From Kordia sp. (GTDB lineage: Bacteria; Bacteroidota; Bacteroidia; Flavobacteriales; Flavobacteriaceae), in the NCBI RefSeq assembly GCF_022447245.1, contig NZ_JAKVBC010000033.1, positions 1-60,287 of the forward strand: 60,287 nucleotides of DNA, written 5' to 3'. The notes beneath the pieces were generated by a model. That model did no database searches, was not told where the DNA came from, and saw only the letters and a list, made by a program, of their open reading frames with translations. Shown here piece by piece: positions 1 to 8,435 of this stretch. The position numbers and the translations under genes are program-made. Positions within the stretch are counted from its first letter, which is position 1, and the number at the start of each line of letters is the position of its first letter.

Positions 1-9
1 GATACAATT

Positions 10-672
10 ATGAATTCTCTTTGGTATTTTAATGATGTAAATCTCTTTAATATCTTATGTCCGCACAAGTTCAAAAAGTATAAAAAAAGTCACCAATTTG
101 ATACATATAAAAAGCAAGATTATATTTATTTTGAAGATGATTTTGCCAATAAAGTATATCTAATTGATAAAGGAAAAGTGAAGTTAGGATACTATACAGC
201 AGATGGAGAAGAAGTGGTAAAATCCATTTTATCGAAAGGTGAATTGTTTGGGGAAAAAGCAATATTAGGAGAAGAAAAACGAAATGAATTTGCTCAGTCT
301 GTAGATAATTCAACATCTATATGTCCGATCTCAGTTGATACGATGCACGACTTAATGAGAGACAATCAAACCTTTACATTAAAGATCTATAAATTCATTG
401 GTTTTCGTATCAAAAAATTAGAAAGAAGGTTACAATTATTATTGTTCAAAGATACCAAAACACGCCTCATAGAATTCTTAAAAGAGCTCTGTGAAGAGTA
501 CGGATACGAATGCGAAAATACAGGGGATCATCTAGTGAAGCATCCATATACGCAGAAAGATATTGCAAGCTTAATTGGAACTTCGCGCCCTACACTAAAC
601 ATCATAATGAACGAATTGAAAGAAGCAAATATCATCGATTTTAATCGAAAAGAAATTCGTTTTATTAACTAA
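10..672 (+). CDS. Crp/Fnr family transcriptional regulator
   Basis: 220-residue DNA-binding regulator. Residues about 30-120 form a cyclic-nucleotide-binding-like beta barrel, including GELFGEKAI at the usual phosphate-cassette position. Residues about 150-218 form a winged helix with the recognition helix TSRPTLNIIMNELKEA. There is no N-terminal cysteine cluster, so it is not an oxygen-sensing Fe-S Fnr, and the ligand cannot be named. It stands alone; its promoter lies outside the window. A 16-bp CRP-like palindrome in the promoter of the next gene (886-901) is a possible target. The family is clear; the regulon is inference. Confidence 0.9.
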   Translation: MNSLWYFNDVNLFNILCPHKFKKYKKSHQFDTYKKQDYIYFEDDFANKVYLIDKGKVKLGYYTADGEEVVKSILSKGELFGEKAILGEEKRNEFAQSVDNSTSICPISVDTMHDLMRDNQTFTLKIYKFIGFRIKKLERRLQLLLFKDTKTRLIEFLKELCEEYGYECENTGDHLVKHPYTQKDIASLIGTSRPTLNIIMNELKEANIIDFNRKEIRFIN

Positions 673-722
673 AAAATAATATCTTTAAGAGCAACAAGAA
701 GGTTAGATTTACAGCCCAAAAG

Positions 723-763
723 AAGCCCGAAATTGACATGACATCATGACAGTTTCGGGCTTT
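723..763 (+). terminator. Rho-independent-like hairpin after the Crp/Fnr gene
   Basis: An inverted repeat with arms AAGCCCGAAA and TTTCGGGCTT encloses a loop of about 20 bases, 50 bases after the stop codon. The following T tract is weak, so termination is likely but not certain. Confidence 0.55.
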
Positions 764-885
764 GGTTTAGTATTGTTGTTTTTGGTTAATTATTTGGTTT
801 CCATTTTTTTATGATATTTAAAAGTTGCATTTTATTAAATGTTGTAAAATGAGTTTTTTAGAAAAAGTGTAAATTTTTTCAGAAG

Positions 886-930
886 TGTTAGCTAGCTAAC
901 ATTTTACGTGATTTTACTACAATACATTTG
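886..930 (+). promoter_or_regulatory. Promoter with CRP-like palindrome upstream of the lipoprotein gene
   Basis: TGTTAGCTAGCTAACA (886-901) is a perfect 16-bp palindrome with half-sites TGTTA-N6-TAACA, the layout of Crp/Fnr operators. TACATTTG (923-930) matches the Bacteroidota -7 element TAnnTTTG and lies 26 bases before the ATG at 957. The palindrome covers the place of the -33 element, suiting either repression or contact activation. The Crp/Fnr protein at 10-672 is the obvious candidate binder, but that is inference. Confidence 0.55.
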
Positions 931-956
931 TATCATAATCATAAAAAATACTCGCA

Positions 957-1850
957 ATGATAAAAAAAATGTTTTTGGGATTAGCGTTAGGATTCTTCGC
1001 AATCTCATGTAGTAATGATGATGATGCCACAGTTGCGTTATCAAACTTAAATGTGAATTTAAACGGATTAGAAAATCTAGGAAGTGACTTTGTATATGAA
1101 GGATGGATTATTGTAAATGGAAGTCCAGTATCAACAGGAACATTTACAGTAAATGATTCAGGAGCTTTATCAAGAACTTCTTTTGCAGTGAATTCAGATC
1201 AATTAGCAGCAGCAACAGCATTTGTACTTTCAATTGAGCCAACAGTTGATCCAGATCCAGCACCAGCACCAACAAAATTATTAGCTGGAGATTTTTCAGG
1301 AAATACAGCAACCGTAGGACTAGGTCCTGTGACAAGTACGGGAGACTTTAATAACGCTTCGGGAGTATTCTTTTTAAGAACTCCAACAGATGAAGCACCA
1401 GGATCAGGAGACAACGGAAACGATCATTATGGTGTTTGGTATGGTACACCAGGAATGCCACCAACATCAGGTTTGAACTTGCCACCTTTAGCAGATGGTT
1501 GGAAATACGAAGGATGGGTTGTAGTTGACGGTGTAGGTCCATTAACAACTGGAACGTTTACAGGATTTGATACTGCTGATGAATCGAATAGATTCAGTGG
1601 AACAGAAAACAATGCTGGACCTCCAATTCCAGGAGAAGATTTTTTCCTTAATGCACCTGATGGTTTTACATTCCCACTTGATGTACGCGGACGTACCATA
1701 GTAATCTCTGTAGAGCCTTACCCAGACAATAGTCCTGCACCATTCCTATTAAAGCCCCTAGTAGGAACAGCAGGAAATGATACGGCACCAGCTACACACG
1801 ACTTTAACCTAAATGCCGCGTCATTTCCAACTGGAACAATAGTGCGATAA
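957..1850 (+). CDS. Lipoprotein with duplicated RskA-like (anti-sigma-K) domain
   Basis: 297 residues. The N-terminus is a lipoprotein signal (FFAISC at residues 14-19) followed by SNDDD, an acidic stretch typical of surface-exposed Bacteroidota lipoproteins. The body holds two copies of one module: YEGWIIVNGSPVSTGTF near residue 48 and YEGWVVVDGVGPLTTGTF near residue 184. Each is followed by a strand of the type SIEP/SVEP with a Pro-rich stretch and an NTA motif. This resembles the extracytoplasmic C-terminal domain of RskA-type anti-sigma factors, but there is no sigma-binding or membrane-spanning part, so it is probably a stand-alone secreted protein. Function unknown. Confidence 0.75.
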   Translation: MIKKMFLGLALGFFAISCSNDDDATVALSNLNVNLNGLENLGSDFVYEGWIIVNGSPVSTGTFTVNDSGALSRTSFAVNSDQLAAATAFVLSIEPTVDPDPAPAPTKLLAGDFSGNTATVGLGPVTSTGDFNNASGVFFLRTPTDEAPGSGDNGNDHYGVWYGTPGMPPTSGLNLPPLADGWKYEGWVVVDGVGPLTTGTFTGFDTADESNRFSGTENNAGPPIPGEDFFLNAPDGFTFPLDVRGRTIVISVEPYPDNSPAPFLLKPLVGTAGNDTAPATHDFNLNAASFPTGTIVR

Positions 1851-1880
1851 TCTTTATGATTAAGTATCGTTAGATGGAAG

Positions 1881-1912
1881 ACACGTTATCAGTAATGGTA
1901 GCGTGTTTTTTT
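1881..1912 (+). terminator. Terminator after the lipoprotein gene
   Basis: A short stem (ACACG / CGTGT) is followed by eight T residues, 30 bases after the stop codon. The stem is weak and the T run is strong. Confidence 0.55.
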
Positions 1913-2117
1913 TGGTCGCTTCGAGTATTATTGAGATCGAAATATATTTCGATTAAAAATACCAAGCAAATTTGTATTGAGAAGTACTTGGAATTTATTT
2001 GTTTCTAAAATAGTATGGATTGTTCGTTAAAATAATCAGCAACAAATTAACAAATCATTATTATGAAAGTTCACATATAACCAACGACTAATCCGTATCT
2101 TTCAATTTTTAAATCTT

Positions 2118-2696
2118 ATGAAACTCAAAAGAAAACATTGGAGCAATATAATTTTTGTAGCCATCATCGCATTGATCATTTTTACACCTATTGGAACTTT
2201 TGTCAAAGTAAAACTGAATCAAGCAAAGATGTTATTCTTTAGTCCAAGCGCTATTGAGGAAATAAATAGAGTCAATATAAGCAACTTTGATTGGAATTTG
2301 GTAGATAGTTCAGGAAAAACGGTTAACTTCAAGGAAATGGAAGGAGACATTATTCTAGTGAACTTTTGGGCAACTTGGTGTCCGCCATGTGTTGCTGAAA
2401 TGCCAAGCTTGAATGAATTGTACAAAGATTATGGTGATAAAATCACGTTTGTTTTTCTTGCGAATGATAAAATTAAAAGCGTCAATTCGTATCTAAAAAA
2501 GAACGAATATAATTTACCAGTGTATTATAGTAAAGATAACGAGCCAGAAGAATTACGCTCACCAAATATTCCAACTACTTATTTGATTGACGATCAGGGA
2601 AACATTGTGATGAAAGAAGTTGGTTCCTACAATTGGAATAGTACTAATGTCCGAAATCAAATTGATGAAATGTTAGCGTTTTTGTTGGCGGAGTAA
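2118..2696 (+). CDS. TlpA-like membrane-anchored thiol-disulfide oxidoreductase
   Basis: 192 residues. A single N-terminal hydrophobic segment (about 10-28) anchors a periplasmic thioredoxin-fold domain. The active site WATWCPPC has its cysteines at 88 and 91; the cis-proline is in NIPTTYLID (Pro152). The CPPC redox pair and the long linker fit the TlpA/ResA group, which reduces periplasmic disulfides, for example during cytochrome c maturation. The actual partner is not evident from its neighbours. The start is supported by the fit of the membrane anchor. Confidence 0.9.
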   Translation: MKLKRKHWSNIIFVAIIALIIFTPIGTFVKVKLNQAKMLFFSPSAIEEINRVNISNFDWNLVDSSGKTVNFKEMEGDIILVNFWATWCPPCVAEMPSLNELYKDYGDKITFVFLANDKIKSVNSYLKKNEYNLPVYYSKDNEPEELRSPNIPTTYLIDDQGNIVMKEVGSYNWNSTNVRNQIDEMLAFLLAE

Positions 2697-2720
2697 ATTC
2701 TTGTGTAAATCCTGAAACAA

Positions 2721-3179
2721 ATGAATAATCGGAAAGCAAAGTATACCTTATTTAAAATCAATGTGCTAAAGAAAGTATGTTACTTTGCTTACAGAATAAA
2801 GTCTGCTTTTGGAATCAGAACTATTGGATTTAAAGATTTGGATACCTTAGTTTTGATGGAATTGTTGACGCGATATAAACCTGATCTTTTTAGTGTTAGC
2901 GTAGCGTCTGTAAAAGATGACTTAGACACTGTAGATCTTGATGTTATTCATGATAAAGGAATTCGTTATGACAAAGCAGATTATTTATCAATTATATTAA
3001 ATGCAAAAGATCGACAAGTTAGAATTGTAAAGGGCGAAAATCTAAATAACTATATAAGTGATGCTGTTGAATCAGAAATCGTCAAAACCATGCAGCATAA
3101 AGTCTCAAACGGAGAAATTCTCTTGGGACTTCATTTGGGAATAAAGCGGCTTCAAAAATGTCTTGTTGCACCAAATTAG
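2721..3179 (+). CDS. Hypothetical protein, possibly with a partial TPM-like domain
   Basis: 152 residues, 24 bases after the TlpA-like gene and probably cotranscribed with it. No signal peptide or clear membrane segment. The stretch from about residue 95 (RQVRIVKGENLNNYISDAV) through GEILLGLHLGIKRLQKCL resembles the end of TPM domains, where a strand and a helix follow a Gly-rich turn. The N-terminal half of a TPM domain is not recognisable, so this is a weak suggestion. Function unknown. Confidence 0.6.
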   Translation: MNNRKAKYTLFKINVLKKVCYFAYRIKSAFGIRTIGFKDLDTLVLMELLTRYKPDLFSVSVASVKDDLDTVDLDVIHDKGIRYDKADYLSIILNAKDRQVRIVKGENLNNYISDAVESEIVKTMQHKVSNGEILLGLHLGIKRLQKCLVAPN

Positions 3180-3224
3180 GGTACAAGAAGTTAATAAAGC
3201 AGGTAAACTTTTGGGTTAACTAGT

Positions 3225-3677
3225 TTATTTACGTTTAAAGTATTTTCTAGGAACCCATAACATTCCAAAACATTCGCCATCACCTTTGCCTAAGTGTTTG
3301 TGATGAATTTTATGTGCTCTACGAATGCCCCTTGCATACCAATTATTGGCATTTCGGAACATTTTAAAACGCTGGTGAATAAATATGTCATGTACCATAA
3401 AATAGGCGAGTCCGTAAGCAAAAATTCCAACACCAATTGGCAATCCGTACCAAAAAATATCATACTTCCAAAGTAAAAAACAACCAACACTTACTACTGC
3501 ATAAAAGATAAAGAAAGCATCATTGCGTTCAAACCAAGAATCATGTTCCTTTTTATGGTGATCTTTGTGAAGCGACCATAAAAAACCGTGCATCACATAT
3601 TTATGTGTTGCCCAAGCCATAAATTCCATCATACAAAAAGTGGTTAAAAAAGTTGCGATCCAGAGTAGGGTTGTCAT
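3225..3677 (-). CDS. crtZ: Beta-carotene hydroxylase (CrtZ)
   Basis: 150-residue membrane protein of the fatty-acid-hydroxylase superfamily. It has the four histidine clusters of the di-iron centre: H25-H30 (HKYVMH), H37/H40/H41 (HKDHH), H96-H101 (HDIFIH) and H122/H125/H126 (HKIHH). In carotenoid pathways CrtZ adds 3- and 3'-hydroxyls to beta-carotene to make zeaxanthin, the common yellow pigment of flavobacteria. It is the last gene of the leftward operon carH-like, crtI, crtB, crtZ and follows crtB after 10 bases. The cyclase that makes its substrate is at 34836-35984, outside the operon. Confidence 0.95.
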   Translation of the reverse strand: MTTLLWIATFLTTFCMMEFMAWATHKYVMHGFLWSLHKDHHKKEHDSWFERNDAFFIFYAVVSVGCFLLWKYDIFWYGLPIGVGIFAYGLAYFMVHDIFIHQRFKMFRNANNWYARGIRRAHKIHHKHLGKGDGECFGMLWVPRKYFKRK

Positions 3678-3687
3678 TGTTTTTAAT

Positions 3688-4527
3688 TTATATCAAATTT
3701 AACTGATAATTTACATATGATTTCGCTAATAACGCCATTTTTTGATAATTTGGAATACGAATTCGTGCATTTTTAATCTTTACCGAAGGCGTTCGTTTTA
3801 GCTTAAGCAATAGTTTTGAATAATATTTATAGGCAGTAAATACACCAAATTTTGCTTCTATAGGAAGTTTTGCTATTCCTTCTAAGCCGAGCTTAAAGTC
3901 GTGTTCTATTTCTGCAATAATCTTTTGCTTGGAAGCTTCGTCTAAGTTTTTCAAATCAGCATCAGGAAAGTAGGTACGATCTAAATCTTCAAAATCAGCT
4001 TTTAAGTCACGTAAAAAATTCACTTTCTGGAAAGCAGAACCTAAAGACATTGCCGAAGACTTCAGTTCTTCATATTTTTTCTCATCTCCTTTTACAAACA
4101 CTTTTAAGCACATTAAGCCAACAACATCTGCAGAACCGTAGATATATTCTTTGTATTCTTCATTAGTTAGATAGATTTTTTTGTCTAAATCTTGACGCAT
4201 ACTTTTCATAAAGGCATCAATCAAATGAATTGGAATATCGTATTTGTGAACGGTATGCTGAAACGAATTTAAAATTGGATTTAAGCTAATCTTGTGTTCC
4301 AGTGCGGAATCCCAATCTGCTTGAAATTTATCTAGCAAGTATTCTTTGTCATACTCGTGAAAAGAATCTACAATTTCATCTGCAAATCGTACAAAACCAT
4401 AAATATTATAAATGTCTTGTCGGATAGATGGAGCTAACATTTTTGTTGCTAATGAAAAAGACGTACTGTACGTTTTCGTAACGAGAGTACTACAATTGTA
4501 AGAAACAGAATCAAATAGTGTTTTCAT
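3688..4527 (-). CDS. crtB: Phytoene synthase (CrtB)
   Basis: 279 residues of the trans-isoprenyl head-to-head synthase family. Both Asp-rich motifs that bind Mg and the diphosphates are present: D50EIVD54 and D174LKAD178. The enzyme condenses two geranylgeranyl diphosphates to phytoene. Its start overlaps the end of crtI by 17 bases, indicating translational coupling. Squalene synthase is the family alternative, but the place between crtI and crtZ makes phytoene synthase the right reading. Confidence 0.95.
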   Translation of the reverse strand: MKTLFDSVSYNCSTLVTKTYSTSFSLATKMLAPSIRQDIYNIYGFVRFADEIVDSFHEYDKEYLLDKFQADWDSALEHKISLNPILNSFQHTVHKYDIPIHLIDAFMKSMRQDLDKKIYLTNEEYKEYIYGSADVVGLMCLKVFVKGDEKKYEELKSSAMSLGSAFQKVNFLRDLKADFEDLDRTYFPDADLKNLDEASKQKIIAEIEHDFKLGLEGIAKLPIEAKFGVFTAYKYYSKLLLKLKRTPSVKIKNARIRIPNYQKMALLAKSYVNYQLNLI

Positions 4528-5995
4528 GAGTATTTGGTTGATGTTTGGAGATTAATTCGGCTACCAATTTCCCAGAAATCAACGCTGGAGGAACTCCAGG
4601 ACCGGGAACTGTTAATTGACCAGTAAAATATAAGTTAGTCACTTTTTTACTTTTCAAATTAGGTCGAAGAAATGCAGTTTGAAGCAATGTATTTGCCATT
4701 CCGTATGCATTCCCTTTATAAGAATTGTAATCTTTTACGAAGTCATTGACGCAAAAAGACTCTTTAAATATAACATGTTTTATGATATTTTGCTGCGTAA
4801 TTTCCTGAAATCTTTCCATAATGATATCAAAATATTGCTCACGAAGCTCGGGCGTATCCTCTAATCCAGGCGCAATCGGGATCAAAAAGAAACCAGCTTC
4901 TTTGCCTTCTGGTGCTGCCGCAGGATCTGTTTTGGATGGGAAGTTTGCATAAAATAAAGGTTCTTTTGGCCAAGAAGCTTTGTCATAAATTACATGAGCA
5001 TGCGCATCAAAATCTACATCAAAAAATAAGGTGTGATGCGATACATTTTCAATCTTCTTATCAAAGCCTACGTAAAATAGGAGTGAAGAAGGTGCAAAAG
5101 TTTTCTTACTCCAGTAATTTTCAGAGTATTGACGATATTTTGTGTCCAACAATGTTTCTGAATGATGGTAATCAGCTCCAGAAAGAATAATGTCACCTTC
5201 ATATTCACCATTTTCGGTAATTGCTTTTTTAGCTTCTTTTCCTTCTACGTGAATTTTTACAACATTTTCATTCGTTTTAATGGTAACACCTAAGCGTTTT
5301 GCCAGAGTTTCCATAGCTTGAATAATGCTATACATGCCACCGTCAGGATGCCAAGTTCCCAATCCGAAATCAGCATAATTCATAAAGCTGTAAAAAGATG
5401 GAGTGTCACTTGGTTTGGCACCTAGGAATAGTACAGGAAATTCTAATATCTTGATCAATCGGTCGTTTTTGAATTCTTTGCGAACATCTCGTTTGATATT
5501 GCTGAAAAATTGACCAATCTTTTTTATAGTTTTAGTATTAACTAGCTCTAAAGGAGAAACACCAGGTTTGTATACCAAATCTTTGATGGCTACATTGTAA
5601 TTATCTTCTGCATTAGCAATGAACTTTCGAAGTTTAATACTGCTGCCTTTTTCTTCCTCTTCAAAAGCAGCACAGATTTTCTCTAAGGTATCTTCAATAC
5701 GAATGGAGTCGTTCTTCCCAAAATATACTTCATATGCTGGGTTGAGTTTCTCTAAATGATAAAAATTTGAGGGCTTCGTGTTGAAGTCACTAAAAAAACG
5801 TTCAAACACGTCTGGCATCCAATACCACGATGGTCCTAAATCAAACGTAAACCCGTCTCTTTTTAATTGTCTAGCTCTGCCGCCAACAGTTGTATTTTTC
5901 TCAAGAATTGTTACATCGTACCCAGCCTGAGCTAAATAACAAGAAGCAGATAAGGAGGAAAATCCAGAGCCTATTATGATAGTCTTTAATTTCAT
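4511..5995 (-). CDS. crtI: Phytoene desaturase (CrtI)
   Basis: 494 residues, the usual length for bacterial CrtI. An N-terminal Rossmann motif for FAD (IIGSGFSSLSASCYLA, residues about 7-22) is followed by EKNTTVGGRA. The C-terminal family signature is YFTGQLTVPGPGVPPALISG. CrtI desaturates phytoene to lycopene. It follows the CarH-like regulator after 47 bases. That gap contains its own -7 element and a repeated GTTTAAC/GTTAAAC sequence, so it can be transcribed separately from the regulator. Confidence 0.95.
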   Translation of the reverse strand: MKLKTIIIGSGFSSLSASCYLAQAGYDVTILEKNTTVGGRARQLKRDGFTFDLGPSWYWMPDVFERFFSDFNTKPSNFYHLEKLNPAYEVYFGKNDSIRIEDTLEKICAAFEEEEKGSSIKLRKFIANAEDNYNVAIKDLVYKPGVSPLELVNTKTIKKIGQFFSNIKRDVRKEFKNDRLIKILEFPVLFLGAKPSDTPSFYSFMNYADFGLGTWHPDGGMYSIIQAMETLAKRLGVTIKTNENVVKIHVEGKEAKKAITENGEYEGDIILSGADYHHSETLLDTKYRQYSENYWSKKTFAPSSLLFYVGFDKKIENVSHHTLFFDVDFDAHAHVIYDKASWPKEPLFYANFPSKTDPAAAPEGKEAGFFLIPIAPGLEDTPELREQYFDIIMERFQEITQQNIIKHVIFKESFCVNDFVKDYNSYKGNAYGMANTLLQTAFLRPNLKSKKVTNLYFTGQLTVPGPGVPPALISGKLVAELISKHQPNTHENTI

Positions 5996-5996
5996 T

Positions 5997-6024
5997 GTTT
6001 AACAAATATAATAAAAAGTTAAAC
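5997..6024 (-). promoter_or_regulatory. crtI promoter with putative CarH-type operator
   Basis: Read on the minus strand, GTTTAAC (6024-6018) and GTTAAAC (6003-5997) form an inverted repeat and also lie in near-direct copies of TTTGTTTAAC. Between them is TATATTTG (6010-6003), a perfect TAnnTTTG -7 element, 8 bases before the crtI ATG. A 13-base string, TATTTTTGTTTAA, occurs both here and in the promoter of the regulator gene itself, suggesting a shared operator. That the adjacent MerR/CarH protein binds it is inference. Confidence 0.5.
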
Positions 6025-6042
6025 AAAAATAAAAATAGAATT

Positions 6043-6939
6043 TTAGATTTCTTCAACTAAATCAATTATTGACTTGAATACTTTCAGATTTTTGTAGTTT
6101 TTGACATTCTTTATATGTTTGGATTGGTATCCTAGAAGCCATAGGTGGTTGTTGTCAAAACCAATAAACTTATCAAAATCATCTAAATAGTCTTCAAGCT
6201 TGTCCTCTGTGGGCGTGACTGTAAAGTAAGAAATAAAATGCAATTCAGGAAAAAAGGTATGAACATTTGTCAAACTATCTATAGGAATTGTTTGTCCCAG
6301 ATAAATGGTGTGATAGCCTTTTAGCTGTAACTCGTAATTTAAATACAGTAATCCAATTTCGTGGATTTCATTTTCTGGTAAATATAAAACAAAGGTTTTT
6401 GAATTATTCGATTTTTCTAGAGATTGTATACGTTCTGTATTAAGAATAATCTTTTGTTTTATTAGACTGGATATAAAATGCTCGTGAGCAGGGTTTATGG
6501 TTTGTGTATGCCATAGTACGCCCAATTCATTCAATAATGGAATAAACGTATCGTAAAAAATTTTACGAAATGATTTTTCAGCTAGTAATTTGTTGTAGGT
6601 ACTATAAAAAAGGCTATAATCAAAATTAAGCATTGATAACTTAAATGAATTCAAAGCTTGGTTATGAATGTTTTTCTCAGTTGCAATTTCTCTAACAAGA
6701 ATGTGTATTTTATCTTCAGGTATTTGCGCTATTTTTGATATTTTATAACCATTTTTGTAAAGTAGTGTTATATTGAGAAGTTTTTGTAAGCTCTTGATGT
6801 CATAGGTACGTATGTTTGTGTCTGTTCTTTCTGGTGCTAATAGTTCATATCTTTTTTCCCAGATGCGAATTGTATGTGCCTTAACCCCGGAAAGATTCTC
6901 TAAATCTTTAATACTAAACTTCGTTTTTACAGCATCCAT
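6043..6939 (-). CDS. CarH-like MerR-family regulator with cobalamin-binding photoreceptor domain
   Basis: 298 residues. Residues about 7-75 are a MerR-type winged helix. Residues about 90-170 are a helical bundle ending in W143-H144-x8-E153-H154. Residues about 182-298 are a Rossmann-like B12-binding domain with E191-x-H193-x2-G196. These match, with the same spacing, the adenosylcobalamin photoreceptor signature of CarH (W-x9-EH and E-x-H-x2-G, plus the His after the Trp that ligates cobalt after photolysis). In the dark CarH tetramers repress crt promoters, and light releases them. The position directly ahead of crtI, crtB and crtZ strongly supports light-controlled carotenoid synthesis. 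Confidence 0.9.
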   Translation of the reverse strand: MDAVKTKFSIKDLENLSGVKAHTIRIWEKRYELLAPERTDTNIRTYDIKSLQKLLNITLLYKNGYKISKIAQIPEDKIHILVREIATEKNIHNQALNSFKLSMLNFDYSLFYSTYNKLLAEKSFRKIFYDTFIPLLNELGVLWHTQTINPAHEHFISSLIKQKIILNTERIQSLEKSNNSKTFVLYLPENEIHEIGLLYLNYELQLKGYHTIYLGQTIPIDSLTNVHTFFPELHFISYFTVTPTEDKLEDYLDDFDKFIGFDNNHLWLLGYQSKHIKNVKNYKNLKVFKSIIDLVEEI

Positions 6940-6968
6940 TCGTTTACCCTTTTTCTAAATAGCTTAAA

Positions 6969-6976
6969 CAAAAATA
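6969..6976 (-). promoter_or_regulatory. -7 promoter element of the CarH-like gene
   Basis: TATTTTTG on the minus strand matches TAnnTTTG and lies 29 bases before the ATG. It is the first part of TATTTTTGTTTAA, which recurs upstream of crtI, consistent with autoregulation. No good -33 element is visible. Confidence 0.45.
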
Positions 6977-7132
6977 CTAATTTTATCGGTATTTTACTTG
7001 CTTTATTTCACTTTGTTATTATTAAGAATAATTCTAAATAACTAAAACTGCCATTTCTGAAATCCTTCTTTGAGATTACTTTGGTAAGGATTAACAGTTA
7101 ACTACTGAATTGCAGTTATATTGTAATGAATA

Positions 7133-7620
7133 TTAGTTACATACAATTGGTTGCACAGTTAAGGCAACCGTACAATTTCCAGTTGGTCTCGCACAAGTAA
7201 ATGTAAATACATCTGTTTTGTACAGTACCAATTCCTATGCTTGTATTTTAATCTCCTGTATTTATTCTAAAAATGTAAGCTCCAATAAAAAGTTGTTAGT
7301 TCATTTACTAGACCTACCTGCGTTAGAGTTATAATTTAGTTGTTTTAACTTGTAAATATATAGTATATTGACTAAGCGCTGAAGTAGTAGTTATTACTTT
7401 CGGTTGCAGTAGCCCTAAAACTTAAATGGCTGAATAAAATACTGTTAAAAGCTTTAGCGATGATTCAGAGAAGTATCCCACATGCGAAAAAATTGTAACG
7501 CCTCAGAGCCTGTTCCGAAATTTTATGCTGTACCTGTAAAGCATTCACTGAAAATAAAGTGATTCCCGCTATTAACCGATTAAAAAAAAATGTTTTTTTA
7601 TGATTAAATGTTTTATTGTT
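7133..7620 (-). pseudogene. Decayed gene for a secreted repeat/adhesin-like protein
   Basis: In a 1.1-kb stretch without a long open frame, the minus strand keeps scattered coding fragments. One (about 7595-7530) reads FFFNRLIAGITLFSVNALQVQ, a signal peptide. A second reads NFGTGSEAL. The last (about 7210-7133) reads TDVFTFTCARPTGNCTVALT and ends at TAA 7133-7135, like the Thr/Cys-rich repeats of flavobacterial surface proteins. The pieces are in different frames and contain stops, and the middle is missing. Read as the two ends of a large secreted protein that was internally deleted and then decayed. The rest of 6977-7786 shows nothing else. Confidence 0.45.
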
Positions 7621-7786
7621 TTTGGTTACTTAAATGCACACTAAAAGACTGCCAATAAAGTAAGTTATGTATGTGTTAATTACATTTTTTAAGTAATAAA
7701 AATTAAAGTAAAATCCTCAATATAAGTAGTTTAGTGTTGGGATAATACTAGAGGGTAAGAAAAGTGAAATTAAAATAATGTTTGGA

Positions 7787-7924
7787 TTATGATTTTGTAA
7801 GTGCGGCATTCAATTTGCTCCAAAAAAGTATGATAAGATAAAACAGAAAAGCACCAACTAAGCCACTGAAAAAGAATACGACAATATCAAAAAAGAAATC
7901 GTTTTTATATAGTTCATTCATCAT
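7787..7924 (-). CDS. Possible 45-residue single-span membrane protein
   Basis: A small open frame with Met-Met start and an almost entirely hydrophobic centre (residues about 10-35, FFDIVVFFFSGLVGAFLFYL) followed by WSKLNAALTKS. The charge pattern (Asp/Lys before, Lys after) suits one membrane span. There is no ribosome-binding sequence, which is normal here, and no neighbour to suggest a role. It could be chance, but the hydrophobic segment is well formed. Confidence 0.4.
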   Translation of the reverse strand: MMNELYKNDFFFDIVVFFFSGLVGAFLFYLIILFWSKLNAALTKS

Positions 7925-8041
7925 ATAAAAGTGACTACGCACACACAAATTTTAAGCAATTCTAAAAATAGTATGTGTTTTAGCTGTTATTCATACTTAA
8001 AAACCTGATATTAGCTACTTTAACACCAAAAACCAATCATA

Positions 8042-8407
8042 ATGAAATATATAAAGACAGTTTTAGTTGCAGTCACAATTTTTAGTTTTTTATCTTTTCA
8101 AAAAACAGATTCTTTAGTAGGAAAATGGGAAATGTTTAAGATGGAATCTCCTGAAGGTGAAGTTAGAGAAATGGATGGCGGAAAATGGATGGAGTTCATG
8201 AAAGATGGCGTGTTAAAAGGAGGGAATTCCTTAGAAACTACTGATAGAGAAGGGAACTGGGAATACAATGCAAAAACTGACGAAGTCACTATTAGTTTCC
8301 CAAAAAAACGCCCTGGCGAAGGAACTTTTAAAGTTAGTTGGGTTGATGTCAAAACAATTTATGTCACGATTGATAAAGGAATAAAAATATACATGAAAAG
8401 AATTTGA
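8042..8407 (+). CDS. Secreted lipocalin-like small protein
   Basis: 121 residues with an N-terminal signal peptide (residues 1-20). The mature part begins with LVGKWEMFKMESPEGE and has the repeating Trp/Gly strand pattern of lipocalin-like domains (GKWE, GNWEYN, VSWVDVKTIYV). Such domains are common in Bacteroidota and most are uncharacterised. It precedes the ATP-grasp gene by 28 bases and may be cotranscribed. Confidence 0.7.
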   Translation: MKYIKTVLVAVTIFSFLSFQKTDSLVGKWEMFKMESPEGEVREMDGGKWMEFMKDGVLKGGNSLETTDREGNWEYNAKTDEVTISFPKKRPGEGTFKVSWVDVKTIYVTIDKGIKIYMKRI

Positions 8408-8435
8408 TAACAGAAAACACACAGTCTAGCGAGTG

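Noticed and set aside
1427-1699. 90-codon frame opposite the 957-1850 lipoprotein
   Set aside because: Antisense shadow; Pro/Ser-rich composition follows from the codon pattern of the real gene.
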